A DNA stretch of 64,000 bases from Cryptosporangium phraense (GTDB taxonomy: Bacteria > Actinomycetota > Actinomycetes > Mycobacteriales > Cryptosporangiaceae). The translations under genes and the position numbers were made by a program. The stretch's first letter is position 1; every line of letters starts with the position of its first letter. Of this stretch, positions 8,298 to 18,700 are shown one piece after another. The stretch covers positions 124,001 to 188,000 of the forward strand of contig NZ_VIRS01000011.1 of assembly GCF_006912135.1 (NCBI RefSeq). Direction: 5' to 3'. Under the pieces are notes generated by a model. The model was not told where the DNA came from and made no database searches. It saw only the letters and a program-made list of their open reading frames with translations.

Positions 8298-9710
8298 ATG
8301 GCTTCCAGGAAAGACCAGCTCCAGTCGTACCAGTTCCTGGTGCAACGGTTCGTGTCCGCGCTGATCATGCGCGAGACCGACCCGGCCCAGGTGCCCTTCC
8401 GGCGACTCGCCGGGGCGGCGTTCGCCAGCATCATGGTCGCCGTGCTCGCGCTCGCCGGCGTCGGCATCTACGGCCTCTTCCGCCCGGGCGGCGACACCTC
8501 CTGGCAGAACGGCCAGGCGATCGTCGTCGAGAAAGAGACCGGCACCAAGTTCGTCGTCATCGAGGGCACTCTCCATCCGGTGGCGAACTACGTGTCGGCC
8601 GTCCTCATCCAAGGCAGTACGCAGACGAACTCGGTCTCCCGGAAGTCGCTGGTCGGCTATCCGCGCGGAGCGCGGCTCGGGATCGCCGACGCGCCGGACT
8701 CGCTCCCCGACGTGGATCAGCTGCTCGGCAGTCCGTGGTCGCTCTGCATGCAGCAACAGAAGGACGCGGCCGGCGCGGACGTCCCGGCCGGTGTCCTCGG
8801 GGTGGGCGTCGCCCCGATCGGCGGGCACCCGCTGGCGCGCAAGGGCGTGGTCGCGCAGGAGCGCGGGTCCGGTGACTTCTGGCTGATCACGAACGACCAC
8901 CGCTACCCGATCACCGACTCCAAGGCCGTGCTGAAGGGCCTCGGCTTCGCGCAACAGGCCCCATTACCCGTGACCCGCGCCTGGCTCGGCGCGATCCCCG
9001 CGGGCGGCGGCCTCGCTCCGCTCGACCTCGCCGACATCGGCAACTCCTCCAACGCGCGCCCGGACGCCCGGATCGGCCAGATCTTCAGCGCCAAGCCCGG
9101 CAACAACGCGGCCCCGGCGTTCTACGTCGCCACCGCCACCGAGCTCCAGTCGATCACCCCGCTCCAGAAAGACATCCAGATCGCCGACGACGCGACCAAC
9201 GCGGCCTACCCCGACGGCAACCCGACCCCGATCGAGATCCCGGTCAGCGACGCCCCCGATCCCAAGCCGGCCGACACGAGCGACGACGCCCCGCCGGTCG
9301 CCGCGCCCGACGCCGACACCCAGGTCAGCCCGAAGTCTGCGACCTGTGCCACGTTCAGCACCGCGGACGGGACGCCGACGATCGTCGTCGACAGCGAGCC
9401 GCTGAAGTCGTCGGCGACCGCGGCCCTGCCCGCCTCGACCGACGGCGAGGCGCTCGCTGACCGGATCGACGTCGAGCCCGGCCGGGCCGCGCTGGTGCGC
9501 GCGCTGTCGTCGCCGACCGCTGGCGACGGCACGTCCTACCTGGTCACCGACGACGGACGGGCGCATCCGCTGGCCAGCGCGGACGTTGCGGCGACGCTCG
9601 GATACGGCACGGTCCGGCCGGTCGACCTCCCCTCCTCACTCGTCGCGAGGCTGCCCGTCGGCAGCGCGCTCGATCCGAAAGCTGCCACAAAACCGGTTCC
9701 GTCGAACTGA
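8298..9710 (+). CDS. eccB: EccB, membrane-anchored T7SS core subunit
   Basis: The N-terminus MASRKDQLQSYQFLVQRFVS is the conserved EccB cytoplasmic motif. A single membrane helix follows near residues 40-65 (AGAAFASIMVAVLALAGVGIYGLF), and the rest of the 470-residue protein is extracytoplasmic. The two cysteines (SLCMQQQ, SATCATF) match the disulfide seen in EccB proteins. The ATG at 8298 was chosen over the earlier ATG/GTG-type extensions because it gives the family N-terminus and follows CAGGGAAGGG. A proline/aspartate-rich loop around residues 315-345 is longer than usual. It is divergently transcribed from the YrhB-SUKH-3 gene and upstream of the WXG100 pair. Confidence 0.95.
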   Translation: MASRKDQLQSYQFLVQRFVSALIMRETDPAQVPFRRLAGAAFASIMVAVLALAGVGIYGLFRPGGDTSWQNGQAIVVEKETGTKFVVIEGTLHPVANYVSAVLIQGSTQTNSVSRKSLVGYPRGARLGIADAPDSLPDVDQLLGSPWSLCMQQQKDAAGADVPAGVLGVGVAPIGGHPLARKGVVAQERGSGDFWLITNDHRYPITDSKAVLKGLGFAQQAPLPVTRAWLGAIPAGGGLAPLDLADIGNSSNARPDARIGQIFSAKPGNNAAPAFYVATATELQSITPLQKDIQIADDATNAAYPDGNPTPIEIPVSDAPDPKPADTSDDAPPVAAPDADTQVSPKSATCATFSTADGTPTIVVDSEPLKSSATAALPASTDGEALADRIDVEPGRAALVRALSSPTAGDGTSYLVTDDGRAHPLASADVAATLGYGTVRPVDLPSSLVARLPVGSALDPKAATKPVPSN

Positions 9711-9864
9711 TTTCCACAGGCAGCCGTGTAGTTACGGCGACCGGTGAATTACCGCCGTTCTCTCGGTCCCGCTGGCGACCGGGGGTTACGGTCGCTGCGA
9801 AAGCGACGCCAAGAGAGTCCCGAGACCCACGGGACAACGGACATCCGACGGGGTGAGGCTTCCG

Positions 9865-10197
9865 ATGAGCAACATGCGCGCTAATACCGCGACGATGGTG
9901 AAGACCGAAAAGGACGTCGATGGCGTCGCTGACCGGCTCACCTCCATGCTGACCGGCCTGATGAACGAGCTGACGCCGCTGCAGTCGGCGTGGGTCGGTC
10001 AGGGCGGTACGTCGTTCCAGCAGGTCCGTGAGCGGTTCGACCAAGACATGGCCAAGCTGAACCACTCGCTGCGGTCCCTGGCCGAGGCGGTCGGCACGTC
10101 CGGCCGCACGTACGAGGTCAGCGACGAAGAGATGAAGTCCGAGATGCAGGCAGCCGGTGCATCCGCCGGTTCGATCACCGCTGCGCTGCAGCTCTAG
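9865..10197 (+). CDS. WXG100 family secreted protein (EsxB/EsxA-type), first of pair
   Basis: The product is 110 residues with no signal peptide: two helices joined by a turn in which the family tryptophan motif appears as W-V-G (QSAWVGQGGTSF, about residue 44). The C-terminus has the YEVSDEE segment, close to the YxxxD/E export signal of T7SS substrates. The ATG at 9865 follows GGGGTGAGG with good spacing. It is 15 bp upstream of a second WXG100 gene, the usual arrangement for a secreted heterodimer. Which of the two corresponds to mycobacterial EsxA or EsxB cannot be settled, but the YxxxD/E tail suggests this one plays the EsxB (signal-bearing) part. Confidence 0.92.
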   Translation: MSNMRANTATMVKTEKDVDGVADRLTSMLTGLMNELTPLQSAWVGQGGTSFQQVRERFDQDMAKLNHSLRSLAEAVGTSGRTYEVSDEEMKSEMQAAGASAGSITAALQL

Positions 10198-10212
10198 AAC
10201 GGGGGAAATCCA

Positions 10213-10518
10213 ATGCCGACTTCTGACGAGATCGCCGTCAACTTCGCGTCGCTCACCAAAGCGGCCGAAGACATCCAGAGCGCGATCGGCAAGATGACGT
10301 CCGAGCTCGACGGGCTCGAGAAGGGCGTCCAGCCGCTGCTCGCGACCTGGGACGGCGAGGCCAAGGCCGCGTACCTGGCCCGCAAGCGGGAGTGGGACAA
10401 CGCGTCCGCCGACCTCACCCAGCTGCTGACCGGCATCAAGGGCGCGGTCCTCAAGTCCGCCGAGATCATGCACGCCCGCGAGAAGCAGAACGCGAACATG
10501 TTCGGCGGCGGCGCCTAG
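10213..10518 (+). CDS. WXG100 family secreted protein, second of pair
   Basis: This is a 101-residue helical hairpin protein with the tryptophan motif as W-D-G (LLATWDGEAKAAY, about residue 46), preceded by the helix EDIQSAIGKMTSELDGLEKG. There is no signal peptide and no membrane segment. It follows the first WXG100 gene by 15 bp, with GGGGGA as ribosome-binding site, so the two should be made together and exported as a dimer by the EccBCD machine. A short Gly-rich tail (MFGGGA) ends the protein. A perfect 9-bp stem hairpin follows the stop codon. Confidence 0.92.
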   Translation: MPTSDEIAVNFASLTKAAEDIQSAIGKMTSELDGLEKGVQPLLATWDGEAKAAYLARKREWDNASADLTQLLTGIKGAVLKSAEIMHAREKQNANMFGGGA

Positions 10519-10527
10519 GTTCCGCTT

Positions 10528-10549
10528 CCGGGGCGCTTCCGCGCCCCGG
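10528..10549. terminator. Bidirectional hairpin between WXG100 genes and mycP
   Basis: CCGGGGCGC at 10528-10536 and GCGCCCCGG at 10541-10549 form a perfect 9-bp stem with a TTCC loop, in the 35-bp gap between two convergent genes. There is no T-tract, as is common for hairpin terminators in high-GC actinobacteria. A terminator role for both directions is inferred from the position. Confidence 0.6.
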
Positions 10550-10553
10550 TTGC

Positions 10554-11816
10554 TCAGCGCTTGACCGGACCGAAGAGGTCCTCCGGGTTGCCCACCGGTT
10601 CCGCCGTTTCTTTGGTGGACGCCACGGGAGCCGGCCGTTCGGCGCGCCAGCCGTGCCGACGGCCCCGGGGAACGATCACGGCAGCGACGCCGAGTCCGAT
10701 CAGGACCGCGAGACCGGCCAGCGCGATCCACAGCGCGACGATCGGCGTCGCCGGCCGGTCGTCGTCGAGGCCGGTGGGCTGGGGCGGTGGAGAGAGCGGT
10801 GTGCCGAGCGCACCGGTCCTACCGTCCGCCAGCCGTTCGGTGACCGCCCGGTACGGGTCGACGACGCCCGCACCGAAGCCGGCGTCCGGGGCACCCGCTC
10901 CGGGGTCGGCGGTCGTGATCACCTGGCGGGCCACGTCGGCCGCCGACAGAGTGGGCGACGCCGCCCAGACCAGCGCCGCCGTCGCCGCCACCAGCGGCGT
11001 CGCGAAGCTGGTGCCGCTGACGATCGCGTGGCCGCTCACCCGGGTGGCCGCGAGCACCTGATCGCCCGGCGCGACCAGGTCGACGTACGGCCCGATCTGC
11101 GACGCGGCGAGGAGTTGACCGTTCGGCCCGATCGCGCCGACCCCGATCACCCCGTCGTACGCGGCCGGGTAGGGAGTCTGGTCCGGCTGGCCGTCCTTGT
11201 GTCCGTTCCCGGCCGCCGCCACGACGAGCACGTTCGCGGCCACCGCCCGTTTGATCGCCGCCCGCACCTCCGGGTCGTCCCGGTAGAGCACGAGGGAGAG
11301 GTTGATGATCTTCACGTCGGCCTGCACCGCGTCGTCGATCGCTTCGGCCAGCCCGGTCTCGGACACGGTGTTGCCGCTGCCCGGTTCGGCGCCCGGCTCC
11401 TGGTCGGTGATGCGGATCGGCATGATCTTGGCGTCCGGGGCCAGGCCGCGGAACCCGACGCCGTCGACCGGACGGGCGGCGATCAGGCTGGCGACGGCGG
11501 TGCCGTGCGAGACGCAGTCCAGGGTCCCGTCCGCACCCGGATCGAGCAGGTCGCGGCCGGGCACCATCGCGTTGCGGAGCTGCGGATGATCGTCGTCGGA
11601 ACCGGAGTCGATGACCGCGACCGTCACCCCGCCGCCGCGGCTGAACCGCCAGACGCGGTCGGGCCCGAACAGCTTCTGCTGCCAGGGAACCTGGCTGACG
11701 ACCGGGCCGGGGCGCACCGGGTTGGAGCAGCCGGGCGCGGCCGCGGCCGGGGCGCCGACCGCGGTGGACGCCAGCACCGCGCCGAGCACCAGTACCGATG
11801 CCGTCGGCCGTCGCAT
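10554..11816 (-). CDS. mycP: Mycosin, membrane-anchored subtilisin-like protease of the T7SS
   Basis: This is an S8 serine protease of 420 residues. A signal peptide covers residues 1-27 (hydrophobic core ASVLVLGAVLASTAVG, cleavage near AAAA-PG). The catalytic triad is D70 (AVIDSG), H104 (SHGTAVAS) and S270 (GTSFATP), with oxyanion Asn in AAAGNG. A C-terminal membrane helix (IVALWIALAGLAVLIGLGVAAVIV) and a short cytoplasmic tail complete the mycosin plan. Mycosins stabilise the ESX membrane complex and can cleave substrates. The ATG at 11816 is preferred because GGGGTGA lies just upstream; GTG 11825 would add three residues. It points against the WXG100 genes instead of following eccD as in mycobacteria. 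Confidence 0.93.
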   Translation of the reverse strand: MRRPTASVLVLGAVLASTAVGAPAAAAPGCSNPVRPGPVVSQVPWQQKLFGPDRVWRFSRGGGVTVAVIDSGSDDDHPQLRNAMVPGRDLLDPGADGTLDCVSHGTAVASLIAARPVDGVGFRGLAPDAKIMPIRITDQEPGAEPGSGNTVSETGLAEAIDDAVQADVKIINLSLVLYRDDPEVRAAIKRAVAANVLVVAAAGNGHKDGQPDQTPYPAAYDGVIGVGAIGPNGQLLAASQIGPYVDLVAPGDQVLAATRVSGHAIVSGTSFATPLVAATAALVWAASPTLSAADVARQVITTADPGAGAPDAGFGAGVVDPYRAVTERLADGRTGALGTPLSPPPQPTGLDDDRPATPIVALWIALAGLAVLIGLGVAAVIVPRGRRHGWRAERPAPVASTKETAEPVGNPEDLFGPVKR

Positions 11817-11942
11817 GTCCGTCACCCCGTCCGTCGCTCGTTTCGGAGCGGATCGTATCCGCGGGGCGTCACCCGTTTAGTAATGTCGGCCGGACGCGAG
11901 AAAGTCTCGAGGGGCCGAGCACGGAGGGGAAGGCTGCACGTC

Positions 11943-12338
11943 GTGGACCCACGAGGCTTACAAGCGCGAGCCGACGAGCTGATGGGCGAGTTCCAGCGCC
12001 TGCGGAACGGCGTCGGCGAGTTGCAGCGGCAACTCCAGGCGATCAAGGTCGTCGTCCATTCGCCGGACCGGTTGGTCACCGCGACGCTCGGCCCGCGCGG
12101 ACAACTCGTCCAACTGGATCTGGACCCGCGGATCTACCGCGACACCAACTCCCGCAAGCTGGCCGCGACGATCACCGAGACGATCCAGGAAGGTGCTCGG
12201 CAGGTCGCGGAGCGAACTGCCGAGCTCTGCCGTCCGTACCTGCCGGAGCAGGACGTCCGGGCGCAGCTCAACGGCGACCTGGATTCGTTCTTCACCCGGC
12301 TCGACAACGACGTGATGGGTGGTGACGCGTTCCGATGA
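11943..12338 (+). CDS. YbaB/EbfC-family protein
   Basis: The 131-residue product begins with a coiled helix (LQARADELMGEFQRLRNGVGEL), continues with a three-strand sheet (VVVHSPDRLVTATLGPRGQLVQLDLDP) and ends with a long amphipathic helix. This is the YbaB/EbfC fold, whose members bind DNA or act as small dimers. Copies beside WXG100 genes are common in actinobacterial T7SS clusters, where their job is unknown. The start is the GTG at 11943, although its nearest ribosome-binding site (GGAGGGGA) is 12 bases away. Its stop overlaps the start of the next gene as ATGA, which implies coupled translation. Confidence 0.75.
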   Translation: MDPRGLQARADELMGEFQRLRNGVGELQRQLQAIKVVVHSPDRLVTATLGPRGQLVQLDLDPRIYRDTNSRKLAATITETIQEGARQVAERTAELCRPYLPEQDVRAQLNGDLDSFFTRLDNDVMGGDAFR

Positions 12339-12706
12339 CCGACGGAAACACGTTCCTGCGGCCGAAGGAAGCGGCCGACGCCGCACGCCGGCTCACGGCC
12401 ATCGCCGACGACCTCGAGCGGAAGATCAGCGGCTCGGTCGGGCGGATTCGCGCGATTCACGGCAAGGGCAACGCGGTCTGGGGCGGCGACGAGCCGGGCC
12501 AGAAGTTCGTGGAGAACTACGACAAGGGCGGCAACGGCGCGGCCAGCAAGACGCTGGAGGCCGCGACCCGGTACACGGACGTGTTCGGCGATGTCGGTCC
12601 GCTGGTCAGCAAGGCGGTGCAGGGAACGGTCGACATCGACCAGGCGCTCGGCGACGAGATCAAGAAGCTGACGGCGCAGCCGGTGGCTCCTCCGCCCGAG
12701 ATCTGA
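12335..12706 (+). CDS. WXG100-like small T7SS protein
   Basis: This is a 123-residue helical protein. The turn between helices carries W-G-G (NAVWGGDEPGQKF, about residue 49), and the second helix runs through the Gly-rich ENYDKGGNGAASKTLEAATRY segment. There is no signal peptide. It overlaps the YbaB-like gene by 4 bp (ATGA) and is 19 bp upstream of the giant effector gene, so it is well placed to be the export partner of the giant protein, as small WXG100-like proteins are for other long T7SS toxins. That pairing is inferred from position only. Confidence 0.8.
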   Translation: MTDGNTFLRPKEAADAARRLTAIADDLERKISGSVGRIRAIHGKGNAVWGGDEPGQKFVENYDKGGNGAASKTLEAATRYTDVFGDVGPLVSKAVQGTVDIDQALGDEIKKLTAQPVAPPPEI

Positions 12707-12725
12707 CCGGGGGCGACGGGGGCCC

Positions 12726-15700
12726 ATGGCTGTCTGGAAGCCGGACTTCGGCGAGTACGACTACGTCTGGGACTTCATCTGCGGGGTCTCGGCCGGTAAC
12801 CCGTGGCCCGAGGGCAATGAGGACGACCTGTGGGTTCTCGCTGACGAGTGGGGGCAGATCAGCGAGGCGCTGAGCGACGCGCTGGGCGAGGCCGGCCCGG
12901 TCGTGCAGGACCTGCTGTCGGCCTGGGGCGGCGAGTCGGGGTACTCGTTCCTCGGGCTGTGGGAGGCGCTCGGGCAGTCGCCGGAGTCGGGGCTCGGCGC
13001 GGTGGCGGACATGGCCCGGTCGCTCGCCGACACGAGCGACAACGCGGCGCTCGAGCTGCAGTACAACAAGCTGACGACGCTGATCACGGTCATCATCACG
13101 ATCATCAGCGTGTTCATCGCGCTGCTGGCCGCGTTCTTCACCGCGGGCGGCTCGACGGCCGCGATACAGCCGATCATGATGGGCGGGCGCGTCGCCGTCC
13201 AAGCCGCGTTCAAGCAGCTGCTGAAGAACATCGCGCGCAAGATCATCGAGAAGGAGCTCCGGAAGGAGCTGCTGAAGAAGCTGGCCAAGGAAGCCGCGGA
13301 AGAGCTCGTCGAGGAGCTGATCGAAGAGGTCGTTCTGGTCGACGGCCTGGCGCAGGCCTACCAGATGATGACCGGCAAGCGGGACCACTGGGATTTCCAG
13401 AAGACCGCCGCGTCGGCGATCGGTGCGACCGCCGGTGTGCCGATCGGAATGGGCGTCGCGCCCGCGATGCAGTGGGCCAAGAAGGGTGTCGGCCGGGCCG
13501 TGACCGGCCGGCTGTCGGACTCCGCGATCGACCGGATCAACCGCGGGATCACCCGGGTGAATGCGCCGTCCACGAAGGTCGGTGGGCTGGGTAAGCACGT
13601 GCTGGCGACGCCGGGCCAGGCGGTGTCGGTGGGGCTCGTGAACAGCGTGACGTCGCCGACGGCGAGCTGGATCGGCAATGGGGTGGTGTACGGGAACTGG
13701 GATTACCCGGTCGATTCGATCGTGAGTTCGGCGCTGGCCGGGGCGAGCCGGGCGAACACGATTTCGCCGCCGCAGCTGGCGTCGGCGGCGATCACCGGTG
13801 GGGGGAGTGGGTTCCGGGAGACGTTGCTCGGGGGGCATGGGCCGGAGTTGTCGTTGGCCGGGACGGATGGGGGGACGCTGACGGCGCCTGGTCCGGAGTC
13901 CGTTGATTTCGGGGATGGGGGGTCGGGGGACGGGGTCGTTGTTGGTGGGGGGGATGGGTCGTCTTCGGGGGGCGGGCCGTCTGGGGACGGTGGGTCGTCT
14001 TCCGGGGGCGGGTCGTCTTCTGGGGGTGGGCCGTCGTATGGGGGCGGGTCGTCTTCTGGGGATTCTGTGCTTGCGGGGGGTGGGTCTGATTCTTCGTCCG
14101 GGGGCGGTGGAGGTAATGGGGGGCCGTCGGCTTCGGGTGGGGGGACGATTTCGGCGGCGTTGGCGCCGCCGATCAGCAGTGATCCGACTGCGGCGGGGGC
14201 GCCGGTAGCACCGGATCCTGGCCCGTCGCTGTCGCCGTCGCCGTCGTTTACGTCGGATCCGACGGCTGCGACGTTCGGGCCGGACGGGACGAGTGCACCG
14301 TCGCCAGTTTCTACGGATCAGGGGCCGCCACCGGGCGGAGACACGTCGACGAATGGTGCCGGCCCGAACACGTCGGTGCCGTCGCAGGTCGACTCATTCG
14401 ACGCGGGGCCAGTACACACGTCACCGTCCCTAGACGCGAAGCCGGATGCGGTCGCGCCGGCCCAGAATCTCGACCCAACTCAGACCTTCACTAACGGCCA
14501 GCAATATGGCGTTCCAGTAGGCGGCGTTCCGGCGTATCAGCCCAACGCGGCTCCGCTGGCGCCGAACCCGACCGGCGCGCCGAACACGGCGGCGGCCCCG
14601 AGCACCAATTCAGCACCCAACCCGAGCGGACCGACAAGTCCGGCGGTGTCGTCCAACAACCAACCGAGTCCAGTCGCCAATTCGACGTCGCCTTCGACCA
14701 CGCAGGTGTCATCGACTGCCCCGGCGCAATCGAGTTCCCAGGTCGTTTCCGGCCGTCCCGACTCAAAGCCGACCGATCTCACCGCTCAAACCGCGCCGGC
14801 CCCTACCGCCTCACCGACGCCCGCTCCGGCGCACGCCACCCCCGCGGCCAACGCGGCCACGAATCAGAGCGTTTCGCCCATCCCCGTGGCGCCGTTGTCG
14901 CCGGGGGCTTCGAACGTCTCGACGTCGGCATCGAATTCGAATCCGGCACCGAATTCGGATCCGGGTGGCCGCCGCCCAGAGCCCGAGAATCTGCCGCGAC
15001 CGATACCGCGTTCATCTGGCCATACCGCGAACAATGGTTACTCCTACGACCTCCCGCCGCGCACCATAGACCCGAACAACAACCCGGATGATCAGATCGT
15101 GGGAGCTGTTCGGGAACTGGCCGACAAAGTACGTCAGGAGGCCAAAGACCAGAAGTGGGGAAGCAACTCACGCAACAAGATGATGCCCCGAAGTGCGTCC
15201 GCGCTTCTTACTCGCGACGGCGTGATCCGCGCTCACACGAGCATGAAGGGTATCTCCACAAATCCGCCTCTGCGGCATCCCTATCTCCTGGAAGTCCTCG
15301 ATGCGATTCGCAACGAGCGTCCGGCGGACCATCCGACGCCGTCATGGCACGGGTTCTGCTCTGAAGTTGCGGTCATCTCGGACTTCCTGCATGCGTTCGA
15401 CCAGTCCTACAGCGGGCCGGCCGATCAGCGTCACGACGCAGCGATGGCTGCGCTCTCGGGTGCGCGAATCGCGAGCGTCGAGATCGAGTGGGAAGAATCT
15501 GCGCACGGTAACAACAAGGAGCCGTGCGACAGTTGCCAGGACTTGCTACCCAGGCTTGGTATCGACGTGGTCGATGCTGGCAACCCGCCGCCGCCGACCG
15601 TAGATCCGCCGAGCGTTGGGCAAAACGCGCCGGATAGTCCGGCCGGGGGGCGGCCGTATGGGGAGCACGGTGGCCTCGACGTGCCGGATGCATCCGACCA

Positions 15701-18700
15701 GGCCGCCCTCGTCGACGCGGTTCCCACCTCCCCCGACGGCCGTCCCGAGCGCCACCCCCATCCCCTCGCCAAGTGGCTCGGGCTCGTCAACGACGGTGGG
15801 CCCTCGGCCACGTCCGCTCGCGCCAACAACTGCCTCGACACCTCGCTGAGCTTCCTGCGCACCTGGCTCGGCAACCCGCAGGTCTCGGCGCCCCGGACGG
15901 CCGACGTCGGAGCCGACGGAACGCCCTCCACGGCCGGCGAATCGAACGGGCGGCAGCGCGCCGAGGAGGCCCTCGGCGCCACGTTCCGGTACAACGGCGC
16001 GTCTCCCGGCGACGCGTTCAACGCGATCGCCGAGCAGCTTCGCAACGCTGGGCACGGGGCTTCGGCCGCGATCATCACGGGCACCGATCCGGCGCAGGGC
16101 GGCGGCGCTCACGCCTGGAACGCGGTCAACCACGACGGCACGATCTACTGGGTCGACGCCCAGGTCAGTTCCGTCTCGACCGACCCGCTGTACGTGGCCA
16201 ACACGGACGGCGTCTGGTCGATCGCGCTGGACCCCGACGGCAACCCGCTCGATCCGTCCGCCCGACCGGCGGCGGCGCCTGACGTCACGTCCGCAAATGA
16301 ACCGGCCGCACCCGCGGTCGCGCACTCGACCTTCACGCCCGACGGGCGTGGCGCGCACCTTCCCGACCTCGTGCGCGGCGAGCTGCTGGCCGCCGCCTCG
16401 CGGCTGCGGGCGGAGGACCTCGGCGTCGCGAGCGTCGAGGTCGACGGCACGTCGGTCACCGTCCGTCCGACCGATGGGCCACCCGTCGTGTTCGAGGCGC
16501 ACGTCGGGACCGGGATGACCGACGTGGCCACCACCGCGCTGCGCGCGGGAACCCCCGGAGACCCGCACCTGACCTCGGTCAACGCCCGCGTCGCGGGAGA
16601 GCACCTGACCCGCGCATGGGTGCACGAGATCGCCCGGGCCCTGTCGGGCCAGTCTCCTGCGGTCGACGGACGCCTCGCCGAGCGGCGCTACCTGATTCGG
16701 ACGCTCCGCGAGGCGGACAGCCGCGGCTCCTACATGTTCCAGACGCAGGAACTAGGCGATCTCGACGCCGACCTGCGCGCACTCGGGGTCGACACCAACG
16801 GGCTGCCGGGGCGCCCCGATCCGGCCGACGGCCTCCCGTTCCAGTCGGACAGCGACCGGGCGCTGTCCGAGCCGTGGACCGACGACACGGCGGTCGACAC
16901 CGCGCCGCCATGGGAGCTCGAGGGGCGGCCGCCGCTGGTCGGTGACCTGGTGCCGCGTTCGGCGCTGGACGCCGGTCGGCTGCAGGACGCGATCACCGAC
17001 GTGGTGCGGGATCGGCTGGTCGGGCCGTCGTACTCCGGGTTCACGGTGGAGCTGAGCCGGGTCAGCGTCGGGATGGACTACCTGACCGTCCAGGTGAACG
17101 TGCTCGACGCGGGCGGTCGCGAGTCCGGGTACGTGCACTTCTCGGTGTCGCGGACCGGCGAGGTGCTGTCGGCGAAGCTCGACGACATCCGGATGTCGAC
17201 GCAGGGCCGCGGCTTCGCGACCGCTTTCAACACGGCGCTGAAGTCCTGGTACACGGAGTCCGGAGTCTCGCGGATCACGCTCCGAGCGACGCGCGTCGGC
17301 TCCTACGCCTGGGCGCGGTCCGGTTTCTACTGGGGATCGTCGGCCGCGGCGAACCTGCTGCTCGACAATCTGGCCTACGAGCGCAACGCGGTGAACGCGC
17401 AGATCGCGCTCGTGCGCGCGTGGTTCGACCGGCAGCCGGTGTCGCAGGAACGGCTGAATGCGCTGGCCGCGGCCTACCCGGGGGCGCAGCCGGCGGACGT
17501 GCTCGCGGATCTGGAGCGCCAGCGCGACGCGGCGAACGACTTGCTGCGGCGGGCGGCGATCGCGTCGTTCGGGCGGCGGGGGTTCCCGTCGCCGAACGAT
17601 GTTGCGGTGGCCGGGCGGTCCGGGGTTGGGGAGGACTGGATCGGCCGGCGGACGATGATGGATGCGGATTGGCAGGGGGTGATGTGGCTCGATGGGTCTC
17701 AGCCGCCGGATGCTCCGGCGGGGGCCGCGCCCTCGGGCGTCAACCCGGCCCCGGATCCGTCGGGCGTCAACCCGGCCTCGGATCCGTCGGATCCGTCTGC
17801 TTCGGCGGAGACCGGTGACAGCCTGGCTCGTCCGGTGGAGAAGCAAACCGCCGGGGACGGATCCGGAGTAACGCCGGGGACGCTGATGATGCGGTCGGCG
17901 ACGGCCGCTGATCTGGCCGCCGTGGGCTCACGCCCGGCGACCTGGAGCGATCTCGGCTTTCCCGGTGGCGTCGATGAGGTACCGAGAGCGGTCCGAGACG
18001 AGGATCTCCCGGAGAAGATCGCGCAGGCGCAGCCTCGTGCGCGGATGGTGGATCCGCGCGACATCACGTTCACCCAGCGCTCGATCAGCGAGAAGACCGG
18101 CAACGGGAAGCTGTCGGTCAAGGATCTGGCGGAGATCCTCGGGAATCCCGACCGCGGTTGGCGCGGTGCGCCGATTCACGGAGTGCGGTGGGGCGACGGG
18201 ACGCTGACCAGCCTGGACAACCGACGGCTCACTGCGGCTCAGCGGGCCGGCCTCGAGGAAGTACCGTTCGTTCCGCACAGCCCGGACGAGCCACTCGAGG
18301 ATTGGACGCACGACTGGGATTCGAAGCGTCGCCGGTTCGGCAAGCTGACGGTCGAGATCAGGCAGCTCGCCGACGGAACCTGGGTGGCCGGGGGAGACCA
18401 GGGCACTCTGGTCTATCCGATCGGTCACGTGCCGGAGACTTTCGGTGAGGCGGCCCTGTTCCGGGCGGCCGACGGTCGTGACCTCCTGCCTGCGAATCTC
18501 TTTGGCACCGACCGGAGGCCGGTCACGCTAGGCCGTCCCCCGGACAAGTCGTCGAAGCCGGGTATCACCCCGGAGCAGCGGGCGTCGATCGCGGAGTCGG
18601 CCCGCGCGGCGACGGAATCGGCTCCCGCGATCGAGGCGGATCTGAGCCGAATCAGCACCGAGGTCGACGAGAGTCTCGATCTGCAAGAGGGAGTCCAGCC

